DNA of 64,000 bases from Sphingomonadaceae bacterium (lineage in GTDB: Bacteria; Pseudomonadota; Alphaproteobacteria; Sphingomonadales; Sphingomonadaceae): NCBI GenBank assembly GCA_021732525.1, contig JAKFUU010000012.1, positions 62,001 through 126,000 on the forward strand. Reading direction: 5' to 3'. Made by a program: the position numbers and the translations under genes. How positions within the stretch are numbered: the stretch's first letter is position 1; every line of letters starts with the position of its first letter. Positions 45,230-54,538 of the stretch are shown here, one piece after another. The notes beneath the pieces were generated by a model. It did not search any database and was not told the origin of the DNA. It saw only the letters and a list, made by a program, of their open reading frames with translations.

Positions 45230-46222
45230 ATGCCCCAACGTCTCAGCAACCTTGATCGCACCCTCAAGCTTGTGCACGCGCTCACCCAGAGCATCGAAGG
45301 CCTTACCCTGGACGAAATGGCGGTCTTGCTCGGAGTCAACCGCCGCACGATTGAGCGAATGCGCAATGTGATCTTGCTTCACTTCGACCTTGAGGAATTG
45401 GTCGATGGCCGTCTCAAGCGCTTCAGGATCAAGGATAGCCCGGGCCGAGCCTATGCCCGCCCGAGTTCAGCTGAGGTGGCTGCGCTTCAATCCGTGGTCG
45501 AAGCAGGGCGGCGAGAAGGTACGGCAAACACCGATGCACTCGAGAAGCTGCTCTCCAAAACCAAAATTGCCTTCGACAGCGCTGAGCGGCGACGGCTCGA
45601 CAATGATTTGGAGCTCCTGACCAAGCTGCAACGATCACGCGTTGCCGCAGGGCCAGCGGTAGTAGTTTCTCCGGAAGACCTCACGACAATCCAGTCGGCA
45701 ATTCTTGCCAGCCATTGTGTTGATTTCGACTACCGCCCGGATTGGGCGGATGAACCCTCCTGGCGGAGGGTCATCCCTTTTGGCCTGATCCATGGACCGA
45801 TCACGTACCTTCTCGGAAAGATGCCTGACCGGGACGATCCGCCCTTTACCTTCCGGCTCGACCGGATGACCAACGTGCGGGATAGCGGCGTTGTGGGCTG
45901 CCCGCCGGAGGACTGGGATCTTGATGCCTGGATGGCCCGAAGCTTCGGCATTTGGCAGGAGGCTGACCACGACATCGTTTTCAGAATTCTGCCCCATGCT
46001 ACCGAGCGGGCCCGTGCATGGCGATTTCATCCCAAACAACAGATCGAAGAAGATGGCGAAGAGCTCGTGGTTCGCTTCAGTTCCGGAGGCTTGGTCGAGC
46101 TGGCCAACCACCTGTTTGGCTGGGCAGGGGACCTGATCATCGAGCAGCCGGAGGCGCTCAAAGACGTTATGTGCGAACGACTTGCCACCGCCCAAACTAT
46201 GGTGCGACCAGATTTGTCGTAA
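45230..46222 (+). CDS. WYL-domain transcriptional regulator of the second island
   Basis: 330 residues. The N-terminus (LDRTLKLVHALTQSIEGLTLDEMAVLLGVNRRTIERMRNVI) is a winged HTH, the centre (about residues 140-235, with WRRVIPFGLIHGPITYLLGKM and FTFRLDRMTNVRD) is a WYL domain, and the C-terminus (VVRFSSGGLVELANHLFGWAGDLIIEQPEALKDVM) is a WCX dimerisation domain. This is the complete plan of WYL regulators that sense a nucleotide-like ligand during infection. Its own promoter and three other units carry the same palindrome. Its last five codons are part of operator site 3. It is only distantly like the BREX regulator at 12396-13268. Confidence 0.9.
   Translation: MPQRLSNLDRTLKLVHALTQSIEGLTLDEMAVLLGVNRRTIERMRNVILLHFDLEELVDGRLKRFRIKDSPGRAYARPSSAEVAALQSVVEAGRREGTANTDALEKLLSKTKIAFDSAERRRLDNDLELLTKLQRSRVAAGPAVVVSPEDLTTIQSAILASHCVDFDYRPDWADEPSWRRVIPFGLIHGPITYLLGKMPDRDDPPFTFRLDRMTNVRDSGVVGCPPEDWDLDAWMARSFGIWQEADHDIVFRILPHATERARAWRFHPKQQIEEDGEELVVRFSSGGLVELANHLFGWAGDLIIEQPEALKDVMCERLATAQTMVRPDLS
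46205..46219. promoter_or_regulatory. WYL-type operator site 3, at the end of the WYL gene and upstream of the AddB-like gene
   Basis: CGACCAGATTTGTCG, the exact reverse complement of site 2. It encodes the C-terminal RPDLS of the regulator and lies about 60 bases before the AddB-like start, so coding and regulatory use coincide. Confidence 0.62.
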
Positions 46223-46280
46223 GCGAGAGGTAAGGAACAAGCGCGTAGGCAGTCAGCAGAGCGCTGGGGGAAATTTTTTG

Positions 46281-48995
46281 ATGTTTGAAGACTGTTATCT
46301 CCGGATCGGGGACGCGCCCTTTACGAGCTGCATGCCGCTTAACGCGCAACTTCTCGCCAGCCTTTATGCTCTGCCCCATGCAACCGAAAAGCCTGTCCAC
46401 GACGCCCTCGAGCAGCTTGGTGACGCTGCTCCATGGGCGGAAAGCTATGCAATCGCGCCGGAGCAAACGGCAGCAGCGGTGAGCGCGATGCTGCGTCACC
46501 TCATGATGGCGACAAGCGATCTTGATCCGGCATCTATCACAACCGAAGGCTTGCCCGCCGGCACGCGGGCGCGTCTTCACCTTGAGGCTCTCTCGAACCT
46601 TTGGTCGGGCAATCAGGACCTTCTTCCTGCTGATCTTGCAGCACTGAAGGCTTTTCTGGCCTGCGATGCGGGTGATGCGCTTCAGTCCTTCGCTGTCGTG
46701 TGGGATCGCAATCGGGAAGATCTGACGCGTATGGAGCGCTCCGTTCTTGAGCGCCTCGAGCTTCATCACGGCAGATTGAGCGATGAGGACCCTGATTTCG
46801 GCCGGCTTATCGCTGCGCGTAAGCACCACTCAGCTTCGCAATCGACATTCCTGGGTCATGCGCAACGTCATCTGCTTGATGCTCATGCGTTTCCTGCACC
46901 CCAAGATGACAGCCTCGCCGTTCTTTCCGTCCGCGACTCTTTGACCGAATGCGAGGCGGCCGCAGCCATAATCCAGCGCTGGCTTGCCGAGGATCAAGAC
47001 CTCAAGCAGAGCGACATCGGGATCATCGTGCCGCCCAATAGCGAATATGGTCTCTATCTCGCCGAAAGCCTGCAGCATGCAGGATTGAGTGCGTCGTCTT
47101 TGCCAAGCCCGTGCGCGCGTCGGAATGTCGGACCGGAAGCGCTTTTGCATTTCCTCCAATGTCGTCGGCGCCCGGCGCCCGCGATGGCGCTTGCATCGCT
47201 TTATTGTTCGCCAGTCCTGTGTTGGCCGCCGGAATTGGGCAACGCGCTCGCCACAGCTGCAATGTCAGGCGATTTTGCACCGCGCCTGACCTACGATCTG
47301 ACCGGCAACGAGGCAGCATTGTTTTCGCTGATCCGCTCGCCTTCGCCTGCAACCAATGGGCAGCTCAAAGAGCAAATCCGATGCTTCGTGCGGCTCCTCA
47401 GTCAAAGCAGCGCATTTGCGCAGGATGTTTTCGAGGCCAAGCAACATGCGGCACGCGTCATCAACGCGCTTGGCAATGGTCAGGATGCGGGTGAGGCAGA
47501 GCTCGAAAGGGCCATCAAGATCGCTGCGGCCTATCAGGCAGAAGCTGCATCAAGGGCCCCATACTTTCTTGGCGGTCTCTCTGTGATGCTCGCGCATGAG
47601 GCGCCAAAGCGAGCCTATCGCAAGCTGCTTCTGCTGGGCTTCAACGACGGACAATATCCCTCAACCCCGTCCGGCAATCCTTTCTTTCTGGATAGCGAAG
47701 TGGCCCTGATCGCCGAGCGTACTGGCATACAGCTGCCATCGCAGGCGAGGCAGCTCGGCAATGCGCTCGATCTTTTCAATCGCCAAATCGGCGCCGGCAG
47801 CGAGCAGGTGATTGTCCTTCTCTCGGAGCGCGATCGCGCCGGCAACGCGCAGTCCGTCTCATCGAGCTTGCCGCTGATCTCTCGTCTCGTTGAAGGCATC
47901 GATGATCCGGAGACGCTGATTGAACCGCTCAGCCATAGCGATGGGACGATCTGGGACCAACTGGTCAGCTGGAAACTACGTCCTGTCATCGAGCCGCAGG
48001 CCTATCCCGAGGTCCCGGCGCACTACGAATTCGAATTTGATCTCCTCAGCCTGCGCAAGAAGGACGACGGCACACCACGCGCCCAAAGCCCGAGCCGGCT
48101 TGAGAAGCTGCTGGTCAGCCCGCTTGCCTGGGTGTTGGCCGAACTCGAGGCCGAACATGTCTCATGGCAGCCCGAGGCGCTCGACGTGATGCTCCGCGGG
48201 TCGCTTGCTCACGAAGTGTTCGAACGTCTCTTCCCGCCAGGAAAGGACCACCCTTCGCCGGAAAAGATCGAAGCCGAGGTTCCCAAACTGCTTCTTGACC
48301 GCATCCGCGCCATCGCCCCGTTCCTGCAGACCTCTGCATGGACCGTAGAGCGCAACATGCTTGAGACGGAAATTATCAAATCCGCCAAGCATTGGTCGCT
48401 GGTTCTCAAGTCTTTGGACGCAGAGATTGTGGGCAATGAATTCTGGCTGGGCGGCAGTCTGTTCGATCACCCCATTCATGGGAAGGCCGATTGCCTGCTG
48501 CGGCTGCCCAACGGGCAACCAGTCGTTGTTGACTACAAGAAAAGCAGCTCCGGCAACCGGCGTGACCGACTTCAGAAGGGATGGGATCTGCAAGTCGACC
48601 TCTACCGCCGGATGGAGGTTCGGATTGATGACCGCAGCGGCGACGCTGTCATTCGAATTGCCGAGACTCTCACCAGTTGGCCGACGCCGCCAGCGGTCGC
48701 TTACCACACACTCAATGATGGCAATCTACTGCTCAACGGTGTCGACGACCTGGACAACGCTGAGGTCGAACTTGTCGGCGGCGACATTGCCAAGAATGCC
48801 GTCTCGCTCATTTCTGCAAGGTTCAAGGCGCTCAAGGCGGGCCGCTTGGAAACCAACACCACGGCTGACGCCAAGTCGTTCCAGAAATCAGCCGCTCTCA
48901 GCACCTATGCACTCGAAGACAGTCCGCTCATCGCTGCGTTCATGCGCGACGACACCGCGCCGTCAGTAAGCTTCACGGATGATCAAAATGACTGA
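46281..48995 (+). CDS. AddB/RexB-like nuclease with PD-(D/E)XK domain
   Basis: 904 residues from ATG at 46281, which has a G-rich ribosome site (GGGGG) 10 bases upstream; the frame extends back to 46182 inside the regulator but that part is not protein-like. The body is an inactive helicase-like scaffold (SLTECEAAAAIIQRWLAEDQ, LLLLGFNDGQYPS). The C-terminal nuclease domain has HGKADCLL, VVVDYKKSSSG and WDLQVDLYRRM (about residues 733-770), giving the D-x(n)-DxK-Q pattern of RecB/AddB nucleases. The partner overlaps it by 17 bases. No iron-sulfur cysteine cluster is obvious. Confidence 0.85.
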   Translation: MFEDCYLRIGDAPFTSCMPLNAQLLASLYALPHATEKPVHDALEQLGDAAPWAESYAIAPEQTAAAVSAMLRHLMMATSDLDPASITTEGLPAGTRARLHLEALSNLWSGNQDLLPADLAALKAFLACDAGDALQSFAVVWDRNREDLTRMERSVLERLELHHGRLSDEDPDFGRLIAARKHHSASQSTFLGHAQRHLLDAHAFPAPQDDSLAVLSVRDSLTECEAAAAIIQRWLAEDQDLKQSDIGIIVPPNSEYGLYLAESLQHAGLSASSLPSPCARRNVGPEALLHFLQCRRRPAPAMALASLYCSPVLCWPPELGNALATAAMSGDFAPRLTYDLTGNEAALFSLIRSPSPATNGQLKEQIRCFVRLLSQSSAFAQDVFEAKQHAARVINALGNGQDAGEAELERAIKIAAAYQAEAASRAPYFLGGLSVMLAHEAPKRAYRKLLLLGFNDGQYPSTPSGNPFFLDSEVALIAERTGIQLPSQARQLGNALDLFNRQIGAGSEQVIVLLSERDRAGNAQSVSSSLPLISRLVEGIDDPETLIEPLSHSDGTIWDQLVSWKLRPVIEPQAYPEVPAHYEFEFDLLSLRKKDDGTPRAQSPSRLEKLLVSPLAWVLAELEAEHVSWQPEALDVMLRGSLAHEVFERLFPPGKDHPSPEKIEAEVPKLLLDRIRAIAPFLQTSAWTVERNMLETEIIKSAKHWSLVLKSLDAEIVGNEFWLGGSLFDHPIHGKADCLLRLPNGQPVVVDYKKSSSGNRRDRLQKGWDLQVDLYRRMEVRIDDRSGDAVIRIAETLTSWPTPPAVAYHTLNDGNLLLNGVDDLDNAEVELVGGDIAKNAVSLISARFKALKAGRLETNTTADAKSFQKSAALSTYALEDSPLIAAFMRDDTAPSVSFTDDQND

Positions 48996-51900
48996 ACTTT
49001 CGATTGTGCCGGCAGGGGCAGGGGCGGGCAAAACCCATCACATCCAGGAAACTCTTACCCAGTGGGTAAGGGAAGAAAAGGTGCGGCCCGAGCGCATATT
49101 GGCCGTAACCTTCACCGAGGCCGCTGCTGGTGAACTGCGCCAGCGGATCAGGAGTGCGCTGATCAGTGATGGCAATCTCCAGGCGGCGCTCGCTGTCGAA
49201 CGGGCCTATGTCTCGACCATCCATGGTCTCGGCCGGCGCCTGCTGATCGAGCATGCCTTTGCGTCCGGATCATCGCCGCAGCAGCGCCTGATCGCCGAAG
49301 ATGAGCAGGACCTGCTGATCCGCCGCTCGATCGAGGAAAACGATGCCCTGCGCGAGCTGTCGCGCAACCTTTCGGCATTCGGTTATCGCGGCAGCTTTGT
49401 TTCGGACGAAAGTGCTGAAGATAGTTTTCGCAAACGGCTTTTGGGCGTCATCGCGCTGCTGCGAACGCTTGGCCCGCGCGGCAGTGATCCGGCTATGTCC
49501 GATTTTGTCGAAGCATCGATCCGGCAAGGCTACGGCGAGCCGCAGGGCAGGACTGATGCACTGGCAGCCGGGTTGAAGGCAGCCGTCGACGACCTGCTTC
49601 GTGCCTTCCCGAGATCCTTGGCCGAGACTGCGGCGAATGCGACCGCAAAGAGCGACTTCCGGGAAAATTTCCAGGCGCTCAAACAGTCTGCGCAGATGCT
49701 GGCAGGAGAGGGCAAGGACTGGCGTCTGTGGCAGAAGCTCCGCGGTCTTCGTCAGTCGAAGCGCGGCAGTCCGACCCCCGATGGCTACGACGACTTGGCC
49801 GATGCAGTGATGGCGGCCGCCGACAAGCTTGTCTCCCATCCTGGCCCGCTTGAAGATGCCGTTCTCCACGCGCGTGCGTTGGTCGAGGGCGCTCAGGCAG
49901 CCATGTCTGACTATGAAACCCGCAAGCGAGAGCTTGGCGTTATCGACTTCAGCGATATGGTTACGAACGCTGCGAGGATCCTCGACGAGAAGCCTGAAGT
50001 GCTTGCCGCGATCATGGACGAAGTGGACTGCGTCATTGTCGACGAGTTCCAGGACACAAACCCGATCCAGTTTACCTTCCTGTGGTCATTGGCGCGCCAG
50101 GCCAAGCATGCGCTGATTGTGGGCGACACCAAACAGGCGATCATGGGTTTTCAGGGCGCTGATCCGCGGCTCACGGTCGCCCTCACAAACCAATTCGACA
50201 CCAGCCCGCTCCATCGCAACTGGCGCTCCGATGCGCGGATCATGGATTTCGTGAACGCGCTCGGCCCGTGTCTCTTTGGCGAAGATTACACGCCGCTGAC
50301 TGCACAGAATCCAGCGGGCCCTGAAACTGCGCTGGAGGTGATCCAGCTGGCTTGCAAACGCAATTCGAGGTCCAGCGGCAAACCTCAGCATTTCATCGCC
50401 GACAGGCTCTTGTCGCTGCTGGCCGACGAGAAGATTGCGATCATTGACCGTCACTCGAAGAAGCTGCGAGAACTCGAGCCACGAGACATTGCCGTTCTGT
50501 GTCCAACGCATAATCATTGTGCGAGCTATGCAGGTGCTCTGCGCTCGCTGGGATTGCCAGTACGCGTGGCTGAAGGCGGCTGGTGGCAGAGCCAGGTGGT
50601 TCAGGCCGCCTGCTTCGCACTTCGCGTCGCTGTGGACCCCAATGACCGTCACGCGGCAATTTGCATGGCGACCTTGGGGCCGGGCGCAACGCCTCTTCCC
50701 GAAGCGCTCGGCGCGCTTGCGCAGCATGGTCGCATAGCTGCGCCGGAGCTCGCGGGGCTGGAAGCGCTCTGGCCCGAGTCCCTTGCCACCCCGGTTGATC
50801 ACCTTGTTCATCAGGTGATCCGGGCATCAGGACTTCGGGAGTGGTGCGATCTGCTCGATGACCCGGCGCAGATGAGAGCAGACCTGCTGCGCTTTGAGGC
50901 GGAAGCGGGAGCCTTCATAGAGGCTCACCGTGATATGCGCGAAGCATCCGGCTTCTATGGTCAAAGCGCCAACGTTTTCCTTGGATGGCTCGAGAACAAG
51001 GTTGGCTTGAAGGGTGAGGACCTGCGGCCCAATCCCGCAGGCGCTGAAGCAGACGGGATCGAGATTGTGACCTGGCACGCGTCCAAGGGACGCGAATGGC
51101 CGATCGTCGTAGTTTGCGGATTGGACCACAAGTTCGACCCCAGGCCTGCGACATTCAGCACGAAGTTTCCCGGTTTTGACGATCTCGACCACGTTATTGG
51201 AGAGGCAACCCTGGCCTATGCGCCCGAGTTTGCCGCGCCCGAAGCGACCGATCGTTTTCTCGAAGAGCTCTACCCGGAGTGCGAAGAAACGGCGCGTCGG
51301 TTGCTCTACGTAGCGCTCACGCGAGCGCGCAATCGCCTCATTATTGAATGGCCGCAGGACGACGAGAAGGTTGAGCCACCATTGCCGATCACGTCTCGCC
51401 GTCTGATGAACGATGTCTGCGGCCTCACGCTGCAGGGAAATCAGATCATTATCGGTACGGACAGCTTTCCTGCTCGCATGACGATCTGCGACAAGGAAAT
51501 CCCGGCTTCCTTCGCAGCTGACACCCGGGTTGGCTTGGGTGCGTCGGATCGCGAGTTGCGTTTCGCCATTGAACAGCGACCAGTCATGGAGCTGGAGGCG
51601 GTGATCAGCCCCTCACTGGCGCTCTCAACTCATCGCCCATCGCCGCGTGAGATCGAGACCAGAGCGATTGCGGATGGTGTTCGGCTCTCAGGGACGGATC
51701 TCGCCCAGGCGACGGATAAGGGGACTGCCGTCCACGAGGCTTTGCGGATCCTGCTGTGCCGACCAAATCTGAGAGATAGAGTGGGTCAGCACTGCCGGGC
51801 TTCCGAGGCCGAGGTCGAGCTTCTCGCGAAGCAGGCGCAAGCACTTCGTCAGACCCTCATGGATCTCGGCTATTCGCGTCTGCATGTCGAACAGCCAATC

Positions 51901-52161
51901 GAGATCGAACTGGCCGATGGAGGACGTCAGAGCATCATCGTCGATCTGATCGCCGAGGGGGCAAATGGCTTCATGATCATCGATCACAAGAGTGGGGCAG
52001 TCGTAGATCATGCCCTTCGCTTCGAAAGCTACTGGCCGCAGTTGGCAGCGTACATCGATGCTGTCGGCACAAAGGGCGGAAGGCCGGTTGATAGCGCAGC
52101 CATTTTTTGGACAGAAACCGGCGAGCTAACGATCGGTCGAGATCCCGGGCTGAGCGCGTGA
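48979..52161 (+). CDS. AddA/RexA-like UvrD helicase-nuclease
   Basis: 1060 residues. Walker A PAGAGAGKTHH lies at residues 11-21, the UvrD motif II VIVDEFQDTNP near 353, motif V-VI IVTWHASKGREWPIVVV near 695 and RRLLYVALTRARNRLI near 775. The C-terminal nuclease domain has GTAVHEAL, SIIVDLIAEG and FMIIDHKSG (about residues 915-1003). With the AddB-like partner it would resect double-stranded DNA ends. ATG at 48979 overlaps the previous stop; ATG at 48988 is an alternative. The last base pairs precede 180 bases of spacer. Confidence 0.88.
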   Translation: MIKMTELSIVPAGAGAGKTHHIQETLTQWVREEKVRPERILAVTFTEAAAGELRQRIRSALISDGNLQAALAVERAYVSTIHGLGRRLLIEHAFASGSSPQQRLIAEDEQDLLIRRSIEENDALRELSRNLSAFGYRGSFVSDESAEDSFRKRLLGVIALLRTLGPRGSDPAMSDFVEASIRQGYGEPQGRTDALAAGLKAAVDDLLRAFPRSLAETAANATAKSDFRENFQALKQSAQMLAGEGKDWRLWQKLRGLRQSKRGSPTPDGYDDLADAVMAAADKLVSHPGPLEDAVLHARALVEGAQAAMSDYETRKRELGVIDFSDMVTNAARILDEKPEVLAAIMDEVDCVIVDEFQDTNPIQFTFLWSLARQAKHALIVGDTKQAIMGFQGADPRLTVALTNQFDTSPLHRNWRSDARIMDFVNALGPCLFGEDYTPLTAQNPAGPETALEVIQLACKRNSRSSGKPQHFIADRLLSLLADEKIAIIDRHSKKLRELEPRDIAVLCPTHNHCASYAGALRSLGLPVRVAEGGWWQSQVVQAACFALRVAVDPNDRHAAICMATLGPGATPLPEALGALAQHGRIAAPELAGLEALWPESLATPVDHLVHQVIRASGLREWCDLLDDPAQMRADLLRFEAEAGAFIEAHRDMREASGFYGQSANVFLGWLENKVGLKGEDLRPNPAGAEADGIEIVTWHASKGREWPIVVVCGLDHKFDPRPATFSTKFPGFDDLDHVIGEATLAYAPEFAAPEATDRFLEELYPECEETARRLLYVALTRARNRLIIEWPQDDEKVEPPLPITSRRLMNDVCGLTLQGNQIIIGTDSFPARMTICDKEIPASFAADTRVGLGASDRELRFAIEQRPVMELEAVISPSLALSTHRPSPREIETRAIADGVRLSGTDLAQATDKGTAVHEALRILLCRPNLRDRVGQHCRASEAEVELLAKQAQALRQTLMDLGYSRLHVEQPIEIELADGGRQSIIVDLIAEGANGFMIIDHKSGAVVDHALRFESYWPQLAAYIDAVGTKGGRPVDSAAIFWTETGELTIGRDPGLSA

Positions 52162-52344
52162 CGCAACAATTGGGAACTCCTCATGCTTTAAGATCGGTGT
52201 GATTGATCGCTTTCCTTCCGATGGTCAGTCTCGGCTGAACGACGCAGGATATCTAGATGTCTTGCAAGAGGAAATGAGGGATCAAGTGGTTCATTGGCCC
52301 AAGGTGCCACCGCTTTTGACGTATCGGGATGAGAGGCTTGGCAC

Positions 52345-52992
52345 ATGAAAAAACCTGATTCTGTTGCGGCGCTGACCGAATTGGGCCGTGTTCGCCTATC
52401 AAAGTCATTCTTTTTGCGGGATTTTCTGTTCTCGGACATCGCCGCGATTCATGGTCTGACCAACGTGCCTGATGATCCGGACCTAGCGATCGCAGCAGGA
52501 AGCAAGCTCTGCGAAGAACTGCTTGAACCATTGCAGGATCGGTTTGGCCGTATCGCTGTTCGATCCGCCTTTCGGTCGTGCGAAGTCAATGGGTTGGGCA
52601 ATGAGATGCAAGCTGCGGGGAAGGGCGGGTACAACTGCGCGTCGAACGAGGCCAATTTTGCCGGGCATATCTGGGATCGACGCGATGCCAAAGGCCGGAT
52701 GGGTGCCACGGCCTGCGTCGTCGTTCCGGCATTCTGGGACACCTTTCAGGCAGACGGGGATTGGCGAAAGCTGGCCTGGTGGATCCACGACCGCCTTCCC
52801 TATTCGAGCCTCTATTTCTTCCCGAAGTTCTGGGCCGTCAACATCGCCTGGCGCGAGGAGCCAGAGCGACGGATCGACAGCTACACCTATCCCAAGGGCT
52901 GTTTGACCAAGGCGGGCATGCCGAACAATTCTGGATCACACGAGCAGGAATGGGCTGGCATCGAGGCAGCGATGGTGCGCGGATTTGCGTGA
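52345..52992 (+). CDS. Peptidase M15-fold-like protein
   Basis: 215 residues. SKSFFLRDFLFSDIAAIHGLTNVPDDPDL followed by LCEELLEPLQDRFGRIAVRSAFRSCEVNGLGNE and NFAGHIWDRRD follows the pattern of M15 (D-Ala-D-Ala dipeptidase) proteins: N-x-P-D start, SxxRS-x-xVN, and an H...D metal pair. The final metal His of the family is not obvious (NIAWREEP instead of WVH), so it may be inactive or bind another ligand. GAGG lies 8 bases upstream of the ATG. Function in the island is unknown. Confidence 0.6.
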   Translation: MKKPDSVAALTELGRVRLSKSFFLRDFLFSDIAAIHGLTNVPDDPDLAIAAGSKLCEELLEPLQDRFGRIAVRSAFRSCEVNGLGNEMQAAGKGGYNCASNEANFAGHIWDRRDAKGRMGATACVVVPAFWDTFQADGDWRKLAWWIHDRLPYSSLYFFPKFWAVNIAWREEPERRIDSYTYPKGCLTKAGMPNNSGSHEQEWAGIEAAMVRGFA

Positions 52993-53005
52993 AAGGGAAG
53001 CCGGC

Positions 53006-53662
53006 ATGTCGATCCCAGGTCAGCTAATCACCGCCGTTGATATGGCGATCGCGAGCGGAATAGATCCGAAGCGCTTTCGAGCTGCTCTTCGCGCTGCAAC
53101 TCTCGATTGGCATCCGCAAAATGGACGTTGGGAGGTCGTCCGGGGGAGCGATCAGCACCAAGACATGGAGAGGGTCATGGCGCAGCTGGCAGCAGGGCGT
53201 CTCAGGCTCCGACCGCCTTCTAAAGCCGTACAACGCGTTGCCTCGGCCGCAATTCGCGACGAGCATTACGTGCTCGATCTTTGTGATGCAGTTCTCGGAC
53301 TGAAGGCTGCCAGGCAGCATTGCTTCCCATTTCTCACTGGAGATCCGGATCGGCATGGTCGCCAAAAGCCATTGCCCGTTGATGGCTTTTACCCGGCTCT
53401 TGGCCTTGTTGTGGAATATCATGAGCGCCAACACCGCGAACGCGTCGGGTTCTTCGACGATAAGCCGACGGTTTCCGGCGTGTCGCGGGGCGAGCAGCGC
53501 CGACGATATGATGAGCGCCGCGCCGAAGTGCTGCCGAGGCATGGCTATAGCTTAGTCGTTCTCGAGGTGCATGAATTCGCGCATGATAGAGCCAAGCGCC
53601 TGCTCAGGTTACCTCAAGACGAGGCAATCGTCAGGCAGCGCCTTCAAAGCTTTATCGCCTGA
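53006..53662 (+). CDS. Unknown protein with restriction-endonuclease-like motif (VSR/DUF559-like)
   Basis: 218 residues from ATG at 53006, with a purine-rich ribosome site (GGGAAG); an ATG at 52985 overlaps the previous stop. The C-terminal half has PVDGFYPALGLVVEYHERQHRERV, then RRRYDERRAEVLPRHGYSLVVLEVHEF. This D-x(13)-E-x-H layout with a following R...R...G-V pattern recalls the Vsr/DUF559 endonuclease fold. The N-terminus (residues 1-80) may be DNA binding. The assignment is from pattern only. Confidence 0.55.
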   Translation: MSIPGQLITAVDMAIASGIDPKRFRAALRAATLDWHPQNGRWEVVRGSDQHQDMERVMAQLAAGRLRLRPPSKAVQRVASAAIRDEHYVLDLCDAVLGLKAARQHCFPFLTGDPDRHGRQKPLPVDGFYPALGLVVEYHERQHRERVGFFDDKPTVSGVSRGEQRRRYDERRAEVLPRHGYSLVVLEVHEFAHDRAKRLLRLPQDEAIVRQRLQSFIA

Positions 53663-53690
53663 TTAATGGTTATTCGGGCAATGATGCACG

Positions 53691-54467
53691 ATGGCTATTG
53701 AACCTCGTAATCCCCGACTTGCTGTATTGATAGACGCCGACAATGCGTCCTCCCGGATCGCACCGCGGCTTTTTGAGGAGATTGCCAAAATCGGTGAGGC
53801 AAGTGTCCGACGTATCTACGGCGATTTTTCAGGCACCAGACTGAAATCCTGGGCCGACGTTCTCGCTACGCATGCGATCAAGGCGCACCAGAACTTCGCA
53901 TACACCAGTGGCAAGAATGCCTCGGACATCGCTTTGGTTATCGACGCAATGGACCTTCTCCATACCGGTCGTTTCGATGGCTTTTGCCTTGTCTCGTCCG
54001 ACAGTGATTTTACTGGCTTGGCCTCGCGTATCCGAGAGCAAGGCATAGACGTGTACGGTTTCGGAGAGCAGAAAACACCCGAGAGCTTTCGCCAAGCCTG
54101 TCGCCGCTTCATCTACACTGAAAACCTGCTGCCAGAGGCGCCCACTCCAGATCAGCTGGGTGGACAGGACTCCCGTCCGGCTAATGTCATGAAACCGCCC
54201 ACGGCCGCAGCACCTTTGATTCGGACCGCTATCTCACAGCTTGATGATGAAGGGGGCTGGGTACCTCTCGGCCGCGTGGGCCAACGTCTTGCGGCGCTCG
54301 CTTCCGACTTTGACCCCCGAACCTATGGCCAAGGCAAGCTGAGCGACTTGGTCGAAAATGCCGGGGGTTTCGAATCTCGCCGAACTGATACGGGACACTT
54401 GCAGATCCGCGTCGTTGCCTCGGAAAATGCGGGCAAGGCTAAGGCTAAACATGCCAAGCCCTCATGA
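53691..54467 (+). CDS. NYN-domain RNase-like protein with OST-HTH/LOTUS domain
   Basis: 258 residues. The N-terminal PIN-like NYN domain has LAVLIDADNAS (about residues 10-20), YTSGKNASDIALVIDAMDLL and FCLVSSDSDFTGLASRIREQGIDVYGFG, with the acidic residues of the metal site kept. The C-terminal domain (about residues 178-245, IRTAISQLDDEGGWVPLGRVGQRL, YGQGKLSDLVENAGGFE) is an OST-HTH/LOTUS RNA-binding fold. This family is common in bacteria and is thought to act on RNA. It lies in line with the defence-like genes. Confidence 0.85.
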   Translation: MAIEPRNPRLAVLIDADNASSRIAPRLFEEIAKIGEASVRRIYGDFSGTRLKSWADVLATHAIKAHQNFAYTSGKNASDIALVIDAMDLLHTGRFDGFCLVSSDSDFTGLASRIREQGIDVYGFGEQKTPESFRQACRRFIYTENLLPEAPTPDQLGGQDSRPANVMKPPTAAAPLIRTAISQLDDEGGWVPLGRVGQRLAALASDFDPRTYGQGKLSDLVENAGGFESRRTDTGHLQIRVVASENAGKAKAKHAKPS

Positions 54468-54538
54468 TCTTCCCGGTTCGCTCCTGCGTGAGCTTGGCTC
54501 GCCTGGTGTGCTGAAGGTTTAACGAGGGGGCACTGCGG

